From Hymenobacter psoromatis (GTDB lineage: Bacteria; Bacteroidota; Bacteroidia; Cytophagales; Hymenobacteraceae): a stretch of DNA of 64,000 bases. The stretch is from the NCBI GenBank assembly GCA_001596155.1, contig CP014771.1, positions 3,224,001-3,288,000 of the forward strand, written 5' to 3'. A program made the translations under genes and the position numbers. The notes under the pieces were generated by a model. It was not told the origin of the DNA. It ran no database searches and saw only the letters and a program-made list of their open reading frames with translations. Positions 1-11,353 of this stretch are shown piece after piece (positions within the stretch are counted from its first letter, which is position 1; the number at the start of each line of letters is the position of its first letter).

Positions 1-542
1 AGCTTTTCTTCGATTTTCTTGTTGAATGCGTCCAGGTCTTCGGGCTTGCGGCTGGTGATGAAGTTGCCATCGACCACCACTTCCGAGTCCTGCCATTCGG
101 CACCGGCGTTGCGCAGGTCGGTTTTCACGCTGGGCCAGCTGGTCATGTGCTTGCCGCGCACCACGTCGGCCTCGATGAGCGTCCAGGAGCCGTGGCAAAT
201 GGCGGCCACCAGTTTGCCCGACTGCGCGAAATCGCGCACAAATTTTACGGCCGTGGGCTCGATGCGCAGCTTGTCGGGGTTCATCTGGCCGCCGGGCAGT
301 ACCAGGGCGTCGTAGTCGGCTACGTTTACTTCGGATAGCGTTTTGTCAACGTCAACTTTGTCGCCCCAATTGGTTTGGTCCCAGCCTTTGATGGAACCCG
401 ATTTGAGAGAAATCACATCGACGGTGGCACCTTCGTCCTTGAGAAATTTCTGGGGCTTCGTAAGTTCGGACTGCTCGAAGCCGTCGGTGGCCAGAATGGC
501 AATGCGCTTGCCTTTAAGCTTATCGCTGCTGAAAAGTGACAT
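1..542 (-). CDS. PfpI/DJ-1 family (peptidase C56-like) protein, 3' end outside window
   Basis: The minus strand reads ATG at 542 into a DJ-1/PfpI-type protein that runs off the left edge after about 180 codons. It shows the family's opening beta strand (GKRIAILATDGFEQSEL), the conserved loop VLPGGQMNPDKLR and the nucleophile-elbow cysteine in VAAICHGSWTLIEA. Members act as cytoplasmic glyoxalases/deglycases or stress chaperones; which activity applies here cannot be told. The protein lacks a signal peptide. The gene stands alone, with a repeat-rich 150-bp gap upstream. Confidence 0.88.
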   Translation of the reverse strand, partial: MSLFSSDKLKGKRIAILATDGFEQSELTKPQKFLKDEGATVDVISLKSGSIKGWDQTNWGDKVDVDKTLSEVNVADYDALVLPGGQMNPDKLRIEPTAVKFVRDFAQSGKLVAAICHGSWTLIEADVVRGKHMTSWPSVKTDLRNAGAEWQDSEVVVDGNFITSRKPEDLDAFNKKIEEK

Positions 543-608
543 GGGGAAGGTGGAAAAGGAAAAGGGCGGCAAGAGCGCCGCCAATGATGACTTCCTGTAC
601 GCCCTTTC

Positions 609-706
609 TAAGTTCCTGGTTTCTGGTTTTTCAAGTTCCTGGTTCCTAGTTGTCGTTCAAATAGAGAACCAGAAATCAGGAACCAGGAACTCAAAAAACT
701 AGGAAC
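609..706. repeat. Inverted repeat built from AGTTCCTGGTT-type units
   Basis: The left part carries two copies of AGTTCCTGGTT and the right part (about 665-706) carries the complementary GAACCAGAAATCAGG and AACCAGGAACTC, so the region can fold on itself. A related AGTTCCTGGTTCGTAG string lies at 52311-52345. It separates two minus-strand genes. Confidence 0.7.
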
Positions 707-1214
707 CCGAGTGCCGGGCCTTTTTCAGCTCCTGGCGCACGGCCTTCACGCGTTGGTCGAAGCCATCGGGCTCGTAGTCGGCGCTGGGCTCGTCGAGCTC
801 GTCGAGCAGGTCCATGAGGGCGTCGGCGTGGTCGGTGCGGGTGCCGGCGGGCAGCTGCACGAAGGCCATTTCGGCCCACAGCAGCGCCAGCAGCCGCTGG
901 CCGTCGTGGGAGCGCATCTGCATCTCTACCACCAAGTTAGAGTTATCGAAATGAATAATCTGGGTGCGAACGCGGACCAGCACGCCCTGCCGCGCCGGCC
1001 TGAGGTAGCTGAGCTGGTGCTTGGTAATGACCCAGGCCGCGCGCTGCTCGTGGGCCAGCTCGCCCAGATTGAGGGCGTAGTGCTCGGCCACCTGGTCCTC
1101 GCGGGCATTCAGAAAATAGTCGAGGTAGCGAGCGTTGTTGAGGTGGCCCAGCATGTCGCAGTCCTGGAAGTGAACGCGGTGCTGGGTTTCGGGGGTGCGC
1201 AGGGGGGTAGGCAT
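699..1214 (-). CDS. Acyl-CoA thioesterase family (hot-dog fold, 4HBT-like)
   Basis: This 171-residue protein matches the hot-dog thioesterase pattern: VHFQDCDMLGHLNNARYLDYF contains the catalytic aspartate region followed by the HLNNARYLDY helix. It probably hydrolyses acyl-CoA thioesters in the cytoplasm; the substrate is unknown. An in-frame start exists at 1247, but a TACCTTTG promoter box at 1219-1226 ends only 4 bases before the ATG at 1214, so the shorter start is preferred. The first codons (PTPL) are encoded by the CCTACCCCC motif described in the findings. Confidence 0.82.
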   Translation of the reverse strand: MPTPLRTPETQHRVHFQDCDMLGHLNNARYLDYFLNAREDQVAEHYALNLGELAHEQRAAWVITKHQLSYLRPARQGVLVRVRTQIIHFDNSNLVVEMQMRSHDGQRLLALLWAEMAFVQLPAGTRTDHADALMDLLDELDEPSADYEPDGFDQRVKAVRQELKKARHSGS

Positions 1215-1218
1215 GGCG

Positions 1219-1226
1219 CAAAGGTA
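1219..1226 (-). promoter_or_regulatory. Bacteroidota -7 box (TACCTTTG)
   Basis: TACCTTTG on the minus strand, four bases upstream of the thioesterase ATG, fits the TAnnTTTG -7 consensus of the Bacteroidota primary sigma factor. It implies a very short leader. Confidence 0.6.
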
Positions 1227-1406
1227 AAAGTGCAGCAAGCGTAGCATAAGCTTTAGCTTGTGCCGGGGGGGTAGGAAAGGCTGATTCGGGGCGGCGCGAG
1301 GCGGGACAAGCCAACCCTTAGCCTACGCAAACTACTCGGCATGCCTACTACTTTAACAAACGCTGCTTATCTTTTCAGGCTCAATTCCTGCCCGTTAGCT
1401 CGCTCT

Positions 1407-3401
1407 ATGTTTGCTCTCACGCCCGCCCGCGCCGCTACCCTCCGCGCTTTGGCCGACACGTTTATTCCGGCCAGCGCCGGGCCGGTGGCCCTACCCCCCG
1501 GCTCGGCGCAGGTGGACCTTGCTAAGCTGGCCGCCGCCATTCAGGCACAGCCGCTGGGCGCGCAGGCCGAGTTCGGGCAGCTGCTCGATTTGCTGGCCAA
1601 GCCCCTGGCGGGCCTCACCTGGTGGGGGCCGCTCAAGCCGTTTGAGGCCCTGACGCCGGTCCAGCGCGAGCGCCTACTCCAGAGCTGGGCGGGTTCGCGG
1701 CTGGCCCCGCTGCGCAAGGGCTTTCACGCGCTGCGCAAGCTGTGCCTCTTTCTTTATTATGGCGATGCGCCGGCCGATGGCCGCCCCAACCCGGCCTGGG
1801 CGGCGCTGGGCTACCCCGGCCCTACCCCCCCCACTGACGGCGACGCGCCCGGCACCACCGAGCGCCCGCTCCGGCCCCTGGCGCCCCTGACTGATACTAC
1901 CTATACGTGTGACGTACTGGTGATTGGCTCGGGCGCGGGCGGCGGCGTGGTGGCCGGCGAGCTGGCCCAGGCCGGCCACGATGTGCTGGTGCTGGAGGCC
2001 GGCCCCTACCTGCACGGGGCGGACTTTACCCAGCGCGAGGTGGACATGATGGGACGCCTCTACGACGCGCGCGGCGCGCTCAGCACCCGCGATGGCAGCA
2101 TTGGCATCCTGGCCGGGGCCTGCCTGGGCGGCGGCACCACCGTGAACTGGGCCGGCGCGTTTCGCACCCCCGACTACGTGCTGGAGGAATGGGCCCGCGA
2201 GCACGCCGCGCCGCAATTTATCAGCCCCGAATTCACCAAAAGCCTCGACGCCGTGGCCCTGGCCCTGGGCGTGAACATCGCCTACCCCCGCCACAACGGC
2301 CAGAACCAGGCCCTGCGCGACGGCTCGGCCCGGCTGGGCCAGGAAACGCGCCTCATCCCGCGCAATGAGCGGGGGCTGACCGATTCCGACTTGCACTTTC
2401 GGGGCCTGGGTTACTCCTCGCTGGGCGACGCCCACGGCATCAAGCAGGGCACCCTGAACACGTATCTGCGCACGGCCGCCGACCACGGCGCGCGCCTGCT
2501 GCCCGATACGCGGGTCGAGCGCGTGACCATCGTGGGCGGCCGGGCCACCGGGGCCGAGGCCGTGCACACCACCGCCGACGGCCGCCGGGTGCGCATAATC
2601 GTGCGCACTGAAACGGTGGTGGTGGCGGGCGGGGCCATCCAGACGCCGGCGCTGCTGCTGCGCTCGGGCCTGCGGCATCCGCACCTGGGCCGCCACCTGC
2701 ACCTGCACCCCACCGTGCCGGTGGCCGCGCACTACCCCTGGCCCATGCACTCGTGGCACGGCCCCAGCATGAGCGTGGTCAATGACACCTTTACCCGGCT
2801 CGGGGGCACCAACTTCGGGGCGAAGCTCGAAACGCCGCCCACCCACCCCGGCCTGCTGGCGATGGTGCTGCCCTGGCGCTCGGGCGCGCAGCACCGCGAG
2901 CTGCTGCAAGCCGCCGACCACCTGGGCTCGTTCATCGTGCTCACCCGCGACCGCGACGGGGGTAGGGTGCACATTGACAAGCAGGGCGCGCCACTCGTTG
3001 ATTATCAGTTAGCTAAATTCGATAAAAAGAATCTGCTCACTGGCATTCGGGCGGCCGTTGATATTCACGTGGCGGCCGGGGCGCACACCGTGTACCTGCC
3101 CCACGGCACGCTGCCCGTGCTGCGCGCCCATGAGGGGGTAGTGCAAAACCCCGCGCTGCTAGCCGCCCTGCCGCACCTGCCCTGGCAGCCCAACCGCTAC
3201 GGCCTCTACAGCGCTCACCAGATGAGCACCTGCCGCCTCGGCGGCCGGCGCGCCACCCACCCGCTGCGCCCCAGCGGCGAAACCGTGGAGGTGCAGGGCC
3301 TATACGTGGCCGACGGCTCGGCCTTTCCGGCGTGCAGCGGCGTCAACCCCATGCTTACTATTATGGCCTTGGCCCACTACACGGCCCAGGGGCTGAAGTA
3401 G
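1407..3401 (+). CDS. GMC family oxidoreductase (FAD-dependent)
   Basis: A 664-residue flavoenzyme. An N-terminal helical segment (LRALADTFIPASAG) resembles the gluconate-dehydrogenase-subunit-3-like extension of long-chain alcohol oxidases. The Rossmann FAD site GSGAGGGVVAGELAQAG lies near residues 173-190, ending in VLVLEAG. GACLGGGTTVNW and the C-terminal GLYVADGSAFPACSGVNPML are GMC signatures, and YSAHQMSTCRLGG carries the likely catalytic histidine. It oxidises an alcohol or sugar; substrate unknown. An in-frame ATG at 1341 would add 22 unconserved residues. The gene contains several CCTACCCCC motifs, and the stop is followed at once by GGGGGGGTAGGG. Confidence 0.87.
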   Translation: MFALTPARAATLRALADTFIPASAGPVALPPGSAQVDLAKLAAAIQAQPLGAQAEFGQLLDLLAKPLAGLTWWGPLKPFEALTPVQRERLLQSWAGSRLAPLRKGFHALRKLCLFLYYGDAPADGRPNPAWAALGYPGPTPPTDGDAPGTTERPLRPLAPLTDTTYTCDVLVIGSGAGGGVVAGELAQAGHDVLVLEAGPYLHGADFTQREVDMMGRLYDARGALSTRDGSIGILAGACLGGGTTVNWAGAFRTPDYVLEEWAREHAAPQFISPEFTKSLDAVALALGVNIAYPRHNGQNQALRDGSARLGQETRLIPRNERGLTDSDLHFRGLGYSSLGDAHGIKQGTLNTYLRTAADHGARLLPDTRVERVTIVGGRATGAEAVHTTADGRRVRIIVRTETVVVAGGAIQTPALLLRSGLRHPHLGRHLHLHPTVPVAAHYPWPMHSWHGPSMSVVNDTFTRLGGTNFGAKLETPPTHPGLLAMVLPWRSGAQHRELLQAADHLGSFIVLTRDRDGGRVHIDKQGAPLVDYQLAKFDKKNLLTGIRAAVDIHVAAGAHTVYLPHGTLPVLRAHEGVVQNPALLAALPHLPWQPNRYGLYSAHQMSTCRLGGRRATHPLRPSGETVEVQGLYVADGSAFPACSGVNPMLTIMALAHYTAQGLK

Positions 3402-3636
3402 GGGGGGTAGGGAGGCTGGCGAAGCTCCCAGCCCCAACCATAAAGTCTAGTTATGCCTGATAATCTGAGACTGGCGCGCCATCGACGCTAAAAGCGGGGT
3501 AAAACAGTAGATTAAAAATTAAAAAAATACCCTTTATAGTACAATTATTAATTTTTGTAATCATAAGCTAACAAGCTAATTAGCCAGGGACTTTCCCTGT
3601 ATATTTGCTACTTATCCGCCCGCGCTATTTCTTTCT
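3402..3636 (+). promoter_or_regulatory. AT-rich promoter region with -7 box TATATTTG (3600-3607)
   Basis: This gap is distinctly AT-rich (poly-A/T runs at 3510-3570) inside a GC-rich region. TATATTTG at 3600-3607 fits the Bacteroidota -7 box and lies about 29 bases before the kinase ATG at 3637. Confidence 0.55.
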
Positions 3637-6588
<2,952 letters not shown>

Positions 6589-6620
6589 GCAGGGCGCATG
6601 GGCGCCGGCCTGGTATCTTG

Positions 6621-6666
6621 GCCACTTCCAGCGCTTGGCTGCTCAAGCGCCGGAAGTGGCTTTTTA
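6621..6666 (+). terminator. Rho-independent terminator after the hybrid kinase
   Basis: GCCACTTCCaGCGCTTG and CAAGCGCcGGAAGTGGC form a long stem, followed by TTTTT. Confidence 0.85.
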
Positions 6667-6743
6667 CAGTTGGCCGGCGCTTCTGTTGCGTGCTGATTGC
6701 GCCAGAATGAAGAATTTAGCGGGATAATCTCTAACAAACTTGT

Positions 6744-6790
6744 CTTATTACGAAGTGTTTCGTATATACTACGAATTATTTCGTAATAAG
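6744..6790. promoter_or_regulatory. Tandem palindromic operator-like sites TACGAAnnnnTTCGTA x2
   Basis: Two 16-bp palindromes, 6749-6764 and 6770-6785, share the half-site TACGAA/TTCGTA with a 4-base spacer. Their centres lie 21 bp apart, about two helical turns. The outer arms CTTATTACGAA and TTCGTAATAAG extend the symmetry over 47 bp. The spacing suits a pair of dimeric repressors on one DNA face. The next gene downstream is the lipoprotein at 6973. No regulator gene is adjacent, and a hairpin function is also possible. Confidence 0.5.
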
Positions 6791-6972
6791 CCGAACCTGT
6801 TTTTTATAGCGCATGATTGAGCGGTGCGCCCAACTTATGCGCCCGTCACGCAGCCAGCATTCCAGCTTTTGCTAAACCGCGAAACTCCTTTTTAGGCCGA
6901 TGTTTTTACCCAACCGTAGGTTTCTCCGTAATCCTACCGCATAGACACTTGCTTTCGCTCTTTCCGCGGATT

Positions 6973-7383
6973 ATGATTCCCACTCGACTTGCTCTTTCGG
7001 CGCTGACACTGAGCCTGGCCGCTTCCAGCTGCTCCATCTTTCACCGCCACCGCGATGCTGTCCCGGCGGTGGTCGAAACCGTGCGCACCGCCGATTCGCC
7101 TACCCCCCCCACCGCCGCCCGCGACCTAGCCGATGCCATGACGACCGTGCTGCACCTCACCCCCGAGCAAACGGTGAAAGCCCGCCAAGTCCTCAACTCA
7201 ACCGTGACGCAGGCTAATGCCGCCCGCCAGCAGTACCCGGCTCCCTCGCCGCAGCTCAATGTCGCCCTCAAGCGCATTAACCTCGCCTCCGATAAGGAGC
7301 TGCGCCAGGTGCTGGGTCCCGCCGCTTACCACGAAATGCAAGTCAAGCAGGCCCAGCTTCAAGCCGAAATGCGGAAGCAGTAG
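6973..7383 (+). CDS. Small lipoprotein with LTPEQ motif (Spy/CpxP-like)
   Basis: The 136-residue product begins with a lipoprotein signal (LALSALTLSLAASSC, lipid-modified cysteine near residue 20). The mature part contains LTPEQTVKARQVLN and a helical C-terminus rich in Q/A, resembling LTXXQ-type periplasmic proteins. Function unknown. The ATG at 6973 is chosen because it gives a clean signal peptide; upstream in-frame starts do not. Palindromic operator-like sites lie about 190 bp upstream. Confidence 0.7.
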   Translation: MIPTRLALSALTLSLAASSCSIFHRHRDAVPAVVETVRTADSPTPPTAARDLADAMTTVLHLTPEQTVKARQVLNSTVTQANAARQQYPAPSPQLNVALKRINLASDKELRQVLGPAAYHEMQVKQAQLQAEMRKQ

Positions 7384-7467
7384 GGCGCGGGGCTTGCCCC
7401 CGCCCGCCGTTGAACGAAGCCAGCCCGAGCCGTTCAACGGCGGGCGGGAGCAAGCTCCGCGCCCTAC
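7381..7467. repeat. Long inverted repeat downstream of the lipoprotein gene
   Basis: TAGGGCGCGG...CCGTTGAACG pairs with CGTTCAACGG...CCGCGCCCTA. The left arm includes the TAG stop of the lipoprotein gene, so the repeat abuts the coding end. Confidence 0.8.
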
Positions 7468-7492
7468 TTTATAACGAGTATATTTTCCACAA

Positions 7493-7528
7493 AAAAAGTG
7501 GCCTACCGATATCGGTAGGCCACTTTTT
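7493..7528. terminator. Bidirectional terminator between convergent genes
   Basis: A perfect 36-bp palindrome (AAAAAGTGGCCTACCGAT and complement) has A-tract and T-tract ends. It sits between the plus-strand lipoprotein and the minus-strand YsnF gene. Confidence 0.9.
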
Positions 7529-7546
7529 AGTCGATTCCAGCGGACC

Positions 7547-8440
7547 TTATTTGTTGGTCTTATCCTGGTAGTTCGTGTTGGTAGTATTGGTCGTGTTGGT
7601 CGTGGTCGTTTTGCCGGGGATTTGCTCCACGTCCACTTCCGTGTTGCGCACGGTTTCGCGGATGGTTTCTTCGCGCTCGGTTACTTGCTTGCCCAGCGAT
7701 ACTTCTTCCACCACGCGGGCTTCTTTGGCCACCACGGCGCGCTCGGCGCTTTCGGTCACTTCCATCTCACCTTCCTTGAAAGCCTTGAAATCGGCATCCG
7801 AAGCGGGACGGTCCACGGGAGTACGCTGCACCGTTACGTGTTCCTCACGCAGGCGCACGCTAGCCTCCACGGGCTTTTCAACGATGCGCGAGCGCAGGCG
7901 CACGCCACCGGTTTGCTCCACGCGCTTGCCTACCTGCAGGTTTTCTTCAATAACTTCTGCTTTCATGTTGTCACCAGTCTGATTAGTCTGGGCAGTTTGG
8001 CCAGTCTGATTAGTCTGGGCAGTTTGGCCAGCCTGGTAGTTCTGGCCAGCCTGGGCAGTCTGGGCAGTTTGGCCAGCCCGGTAGTTACCGGACTTATTAT
8101 CCTTCATGCCGCCATCCACGTCCACGGCTCCGGCATCATCAAGAATGCGGGCGGCGCGCTGGCTTTGGTCGGTCGAATCGACATGCACGGTTACTACCGA
8201 CGAGCCCTTTTTGGCGGCTTCGGTGTAATTGCGGGCATCGCTAGTGTCATCGCCCCCAAACAGGGAGCTAAAAAAGCCGCCGATGCTGTCGTCGCTGGTG
8301 CGGCCCATGCCTTGGTTGGCGGCCTCGCGGTGAGCCACATCTACGAAGTCCAGCTTGAAGCCAGCTTGTTCTAATTTTTGAACGGCCTGCTGCGCCTCAG
8401 CGGCGGTATTGAAAATTCCGACTACGGTTTGAGCACTCAT
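7547..8440 (-). CDS. YsnF/AvaK (DUF2382) stress-response protein with N-terminal general-stress domain
   Basis: A 297-residue protein. Residues 1-110 (TVVGIFNTAAEAQQAVQKLEQAGF, then GSSVVTVHVDSTDQSQRAARILDDAGAVDVD) form a heat-induced/YflT-like domain. A low-complexity linker of AGQTAQTNQTG repeats follows. The C-terminal half has YsnF signatures (VRLRSRIVEKPVEASVRLREEHVTVQRTPVDRPA). Such proteins are linked to general stress, biochemistry unknown. The linker is encoded by near-identical 27-bp tandem repeats. A second DUF2382 gene lies directly upstream on the same strand. Confidence 0.85.
   Translation of the reverse strand: MSAQTVVGIFNTAAEAQQAVQKLEQAGFKLDFVDVAHREAANQGMGRTSDDSIGGFFSSLFGGDDTSDARNYTEAAKKGSSVVTVHVDSTDQSQRAARILDDAGAVDVDGGMKDNKSGNYRAGQTAQTAQAGQNYQAGQTAQTNQTGQTAQTNQTGDNMKAEVIEENLQVGKRVEQTGGVRLRSRIVEKPVEASVRLREEHVTVQRTPVDRPASDADFKAFKEGEMEVTESAERAVVAKEARVVEEVSLGKQVTEREETIRETVRNTEVDVEQIPGKTTTTNTTNTTNTNYQDKTNK
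7974..8072. repeat. 27-bp tandem repeat encoding the linker of the YsnF protein
   Basis: Two identical 27-bp units (7974-8000, 8001-8027) are followed by an 18-bp variant and a third, diverged 27-bp unit at 8046-8072. All keep the reading frame, so copy number can vary without breaking the protein. Confidence 0.85.
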
Positions 8441-8473
8441 GGGAAAAAGGGGAAAGGGGTGAAAAAAGGAAAA

Positions 8474-8917
8474 TCAAGACACTGAAGGTTTGCGGGGGGG
8501 TAGGCGCTCGACCAGCACCTCCTCGCGCTGCAGGTGCATCGGCTCGGTGTGTTCGGTCGTGATTTGGCGCTTGGTGATGCGCAATTCTTCGACTAGCAAC
8601 AGACGCTTTTCAACCACGGCCACCTCGCGCAACACTGGAATGATGAGCGTGTCGCCTTCCTGGCGCGGGCCGGGGGCCACCGCGCCGGCCGGCAGGGTTT
8701 GGTTGAGCGGCACCCGCTCGTAATGCACTTCGTCGTGTTGCACGGGCACGACAACTTGTTCGTCGGCCGCGTGCACGCGTTTGGTAATCACTACCCGGCC
8801 GGTTTCTACCACTTCGCGCCGAATGGTGACGTGCTCCTCGATGATGGGCAGCACCCGGTTTTCGTCAGCCGCTTCGGAGGTTAGCCGTGGAGGTGAAGAA
8901 GGGGTAGCAGGGTTCAT
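8474..8917 (-). CDS. YsnF/AvaK (DUF2382) domain protein
   Basis: The 147-residue product is a stand-alone DUF2382 domain: VLPIIEEHVTIRREVVETGRVVITKRVHA and VHYERVPLNQTLP. It lacks the N-terminal domain of its downstream neighbour (33 bp away, same strand), so the two probably form a stress operon. No signal peptide is seen. The C-terminus RLPPRKPS includes the CCTACCCCC motif in coding sense. Confidence 0.8.
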   Translation of the reverse strand: MNPATPSSPPRLTSEAADENRVLPIIEEHVTIRREVVETGRVVITKRVHAADEQVVVPVQHDEVHYERVPLNQTLPAGAVAPGPRQEGDTLIIPVLREVAVVEKRLLLVEELRITKRQITTEHTEPMHLQREEVLVERLPPRKPSVS

Positions 8918-9080
8918 GATAGCAGCCGGACGAGCGAAATAGTTGCTCGTGCTGTCTGGTCTTACGCGTACATAGTCAGCACGTTGCCGGACTCAGGCAT
9001 TACCCCGACCGTAGCACTCGTCAACTAGCAAACCCACAGTAAATTACTTTTTTCTGCGGCAGCCAATATTAATTTTCCCT

Positions 9081-9695
9081 TCATATAGCCTTATCTTTCC
9101 CGGCCGCGGGCTGCGCCCGCAGCGGGGCCACGTCGGTATCCTCATACAACTCGCGCAAGGGTAGCACGAGGCCCAGGTCGGGAATTTCCAGCACGCCGGT
9201 CGGCTCGTGCAGCAGGGTATAAATCCATTGCCCGGCCTCGTCGCGCCGAAACCACTCCACTACCCAGGCCGTCTGCGAAACCAGCAAATAATGGCGCAGG
9301 CTGGGTATTTTCTGGTAGTTGGCAAATTTTTCGGTGCGGTCATATTCGGCCGTGGAAGGCGATAGGATTTCGGCAATCAGGACCGGGTGGCGCACCAGGT
9401 AGGCATCGCGCCGGTCGGCCGGGTCGCAGGTCACTAGCACGTCGGGGTACACGTAATACATGTTTTCCTTTAGGACGAGTCGTACATCTTCTATAAAAGT
9501 CTGGCAGCCCTTGCCGCGCAGGGCAGTACGTAGGCCCGCAGCCAGATTTTGGGCCAAGACATTGTGTGACTTGCTAGCGCCCGCCATCGCAAACACTTCA
9601 CCCTCAAAGTACTCATGCCGTACTTCGCTGGTCGCTTCCAGCTCAAAATATTCTTCCGGCGTGTAGTGGCGCGTGGCTGTTTCTGCTTGTCCCAT
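9081..9695 (-). CDS. Uma2 family (DUF820) protein, PD-(D/E)XK nuclease fold
   Basis: A 204-residue member of the Uma2 family, with YTPEEYFELEATSEVRHEYFEGEVFAMAGAS at the start, YPDVLVTCDPADRR and HPVLIAEILSPSTAEYDR in the core. The residues PDV...AEI match the predicted restriction-endonuclease-like active site. Biological role is unknown in the family. The ATG at 9695 is preferred: TATCTTTG (9711-9718, minus strand) lies 15 bases upstream, and translation further upstream would read through the aldehyde dehydrogenase gene. A second Uma2 gene lies at 19476. Confidence 0.85.
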   Translation of the reverse strand: MGQAETATRHYTPEEYFELEATSEVRHEYFEGEVFAMAGASKSHNVLAQNLAAGLRTALRGKGCQTFIEDVRLVLKENMYYVYPDVLVTCDPADRRDAYLVRHPVLIAEILSPSTAEYDRTEKFANYQKIPSLRHYLLVSQTAWVVEWFRRDEAGQWIYTLLHEPTGVLEIPDLGLVLPLRELYEDTDVAPLRAQPAAGKDKAI

Positions 9696-9710
9696 TGGTT
9701 TGTTTTTACT

Positions 9711-9718
9711 CAAAGATA
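9711..9718 (-). promoter_or_regulatory. Bacteroidota -7 box (TATCTTTG)
   Basis: TATCTTTG on the minus strand, 15 bases before the Uma2 ATG. It gives Uma2 its own promoter even though the aldehyde dehydrogenase gene ends only 26 bp upstream. Confidence 0.55.
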
Positions 9719-9721
9719 CCC

Positions 9722-11185
9722 CTACAAATACTTCAATAGCAGGCCCAGCAGGCGGCGCACCCGGCCGGTGTAGGGGGGGTAGAAGGGCTTGATGCCGGTG
9801 AGGCCCACGCGCTGCTTGAGCACGGCTTTTTCGTTGCTGAAGGCCAGGAAGCCCGCGTGGCCGTGGGCCTTGCCCAGGCCGCTGTTGCCGACGCCGCCAA
9901 ACGGCAAATCGGGGTGCGCGAGCTGGATGAGCGTCTCGTTCACGGCCGCGCCACCGGCCGCGATGGTATGGAGCAGGTAGCGGCGGTTGGCCGGGCTGGT
10001 GGTGAACACGTACTGCGCCAGCGGCTTGAGGCGGGCGTTGACGTAGGCCGCCGTTTCGGCCAGCTCCTGAAACGTGAGCACGGGCAGCAGCGGGCCGAAT
10101 ATTTCCTCTTCGAGAATGGCGGCGCCGGCGGGCACGTCGGTGAGGATGGTGGGCTCGATGTAGCACTGGCGCTCGTCGAAGCTGCCGCCCTGGGCCACGG
10201 TGGCCCCGCGGGTCTGGGCATCTTCGAGCAGGGCGGCCAGGCGCGCAAAGTGGTGGGAATTGACGACGCGGGCGAAGGACTTGGAGGCTTTAATCTTCTC
10301 GTTATCAACTCCATAATACCGGCCGATGGCCTGGCGCATTTCGGCCAGCAGCGCATCGCGCACGCTGGCTTGCACCAGCAGGTAGTCGGGGGCCACGCAG
10401 GTTTGGCCGGCGTTCACGAATTTGCCCCACACGATTTTCTCGGCCGCGTCGCGCAGGTTGGCGGTTTCGTCCACGATGGCCGGGCTTTTGCCGCCCAGCT
10501 CCAGCGTGAGGCCGCTGAGGTGCTCGGCGGCGGCGCGCATCACGATTTTACCAATCTGGGGCGAGCCAGTGAAAAAAATATGGTCCCAGGGCAGGCGCAG
10601 CAGTTCGCTGGCTACTTCCCTACCCCCCTCCAGCACCAGCACTTCGTCCGGTTGAAACAGGGCTTCGGCCATCTGGCGCAGCAGGGCCGAGGTGGCGGGC
10701 GTTTGCTCGGCGGGCTTGATAACCACCGCGTTGCCGGCCGCCAGGGCCGAAGCCAGCGGGTCGATGGCCAGGTAAAACGGGTAGTTCCAGGGCGCGATGA
10801 TGAGCACTACCCCCTTGGGCTCGACCTGCACCCAGCCTTTGGTGCCCAGCAGGGCCAGCGGCGTGCCCACGGCGCGCGGGGCCAGCCATTTTTTTAGCTC
10901 CCGGCTGCTGTGCTTTATCTCGGTGAGCGAGGGCCAGATTTCAGTGAGGTCGGTTTCCTCGGGCGGCTTCTTAAAGTCCTGAAACAGTGCCTGCTGAATG
11001 GCGGCGCGGTTGGCCATAATCCAGTCGGCCAGCTGGGCCAGGCGGCGGCGGCGGGCGGCCACGTCTTCGGCCCGCAGCGCCGGGGCATTGGCCCGCAGGG
11101 CGGCAAACTCGGCGGCGAAGAGGTTAGCAGCGGGCGGCGCGGCAGTAGCGGGCGGCGCGGGCGGCTGAGCGGTAAAAGCAGGCAT
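9722..11185 (-). CDS. Aldehyde dehydrogenase family protein
   Basis: The 487-residue NAD(P)-dependent aldehyde dehydrogenase shows WNYPFYLAIDPLASALAAGNAVVIKPAEQTP (cofactor site), LTLELGGKSPAIV with the general-base glutamate, and the nucleophile in FVNAGQTCVAPDYLLV near residue 263. EEEIFGPLLPVLTF and PFGGVGNSGLG are also canonical. The short C-terminus after GRVRRLLGLLLKYL resembles the class-3 group that oxidises fatty aldehydes, so a role in medium/long-chain aldehyde removal is likely. An alternative start lies at 11191. Confidence 0.93.
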   Translation of the reverse strand: MPAFTAQPPAPPATAAPPAANLFAAEFAALRANAPALRAEDVAARRRRLAQLADWIMANRAAIQQALFQDFKKPPEETDLTEIWPSLTEIKHSSRELKKWLAPRAVGTPLALLGTKGWVQVEPKGVVLIIAPWNYPFYLAIDPLASALAAGNAVVIKPAEQTPATSALLRQMAEALFQPDEVLVLEGGREVASELLRLPWDHIFFTGSPQIGKIVMRAAAEHLSGLTLELGGKSPAIVDETANLRDAAEKIVWGKFVNAGQTCVAPDYLLVQASVRDALLAEMRQAIGRYYGVDNEKIKASKSFARVVNSHHFARLAALLEDAQTRGATVAQGGSFDERQCYIEPTILTDVPAGAAILEEEIFGPLLPVLTFQELAETAAYVNARLKPLAQYVFTTSPANRRYLLHTIAAGGAAVNETLIQLAHPDLPFGGVGNSGLGKAHGHAGFLAFSNEKAVLKQRVGLTGIKPFYPPYTGRVRRLLGLLLKYL

Positions 11186-11301
11186 AAGCAACGGGTGGAA
11201 TAGGAATCAGGGCTGGCCGGAAGTCGGCCGTAGGTAGTTGAGGTGCTGAAAGATACAGCCCAGCATCTCACTGCCAATCACGCTTCCCTACCCCCACCAA
11301 A

Positions 11302-11330
11302 AAGGCCCGCCTCCAGAGGAAGCGGGCCTT
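11302..11330 (-). terminator. Terminator for the minus-strand lipoprotein gene
   Basis: AAGGCCCGC and GCGGGCCTT form a stem; read on the minus strand it is followed by TTTTTGG. Confidence 0.75.
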
Positions 11331-11353
11331 GAATACGAAGCAGTTAGCCGGGG

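Noticed and set aside
1674..2972. Long antisense open frame opposite the GMC oxidoreductase
   Set aside because: High-GC third positions open antisense frames; the translation is His/Gln/Ala-rich without domain signatures, while the plus strand encodes a clear enzyme.
7974..8072. CRISPR-like array
   Set aside because: The repeats are contiguous, lack unique spacers and encode a protein linker.
9696..10166. N-terminal extension of the Uma2 protein
   Set aside because: The added residues are the shadow of the aldehyde dehydrogenase gene; a -7 box and ATG define the shorter start.
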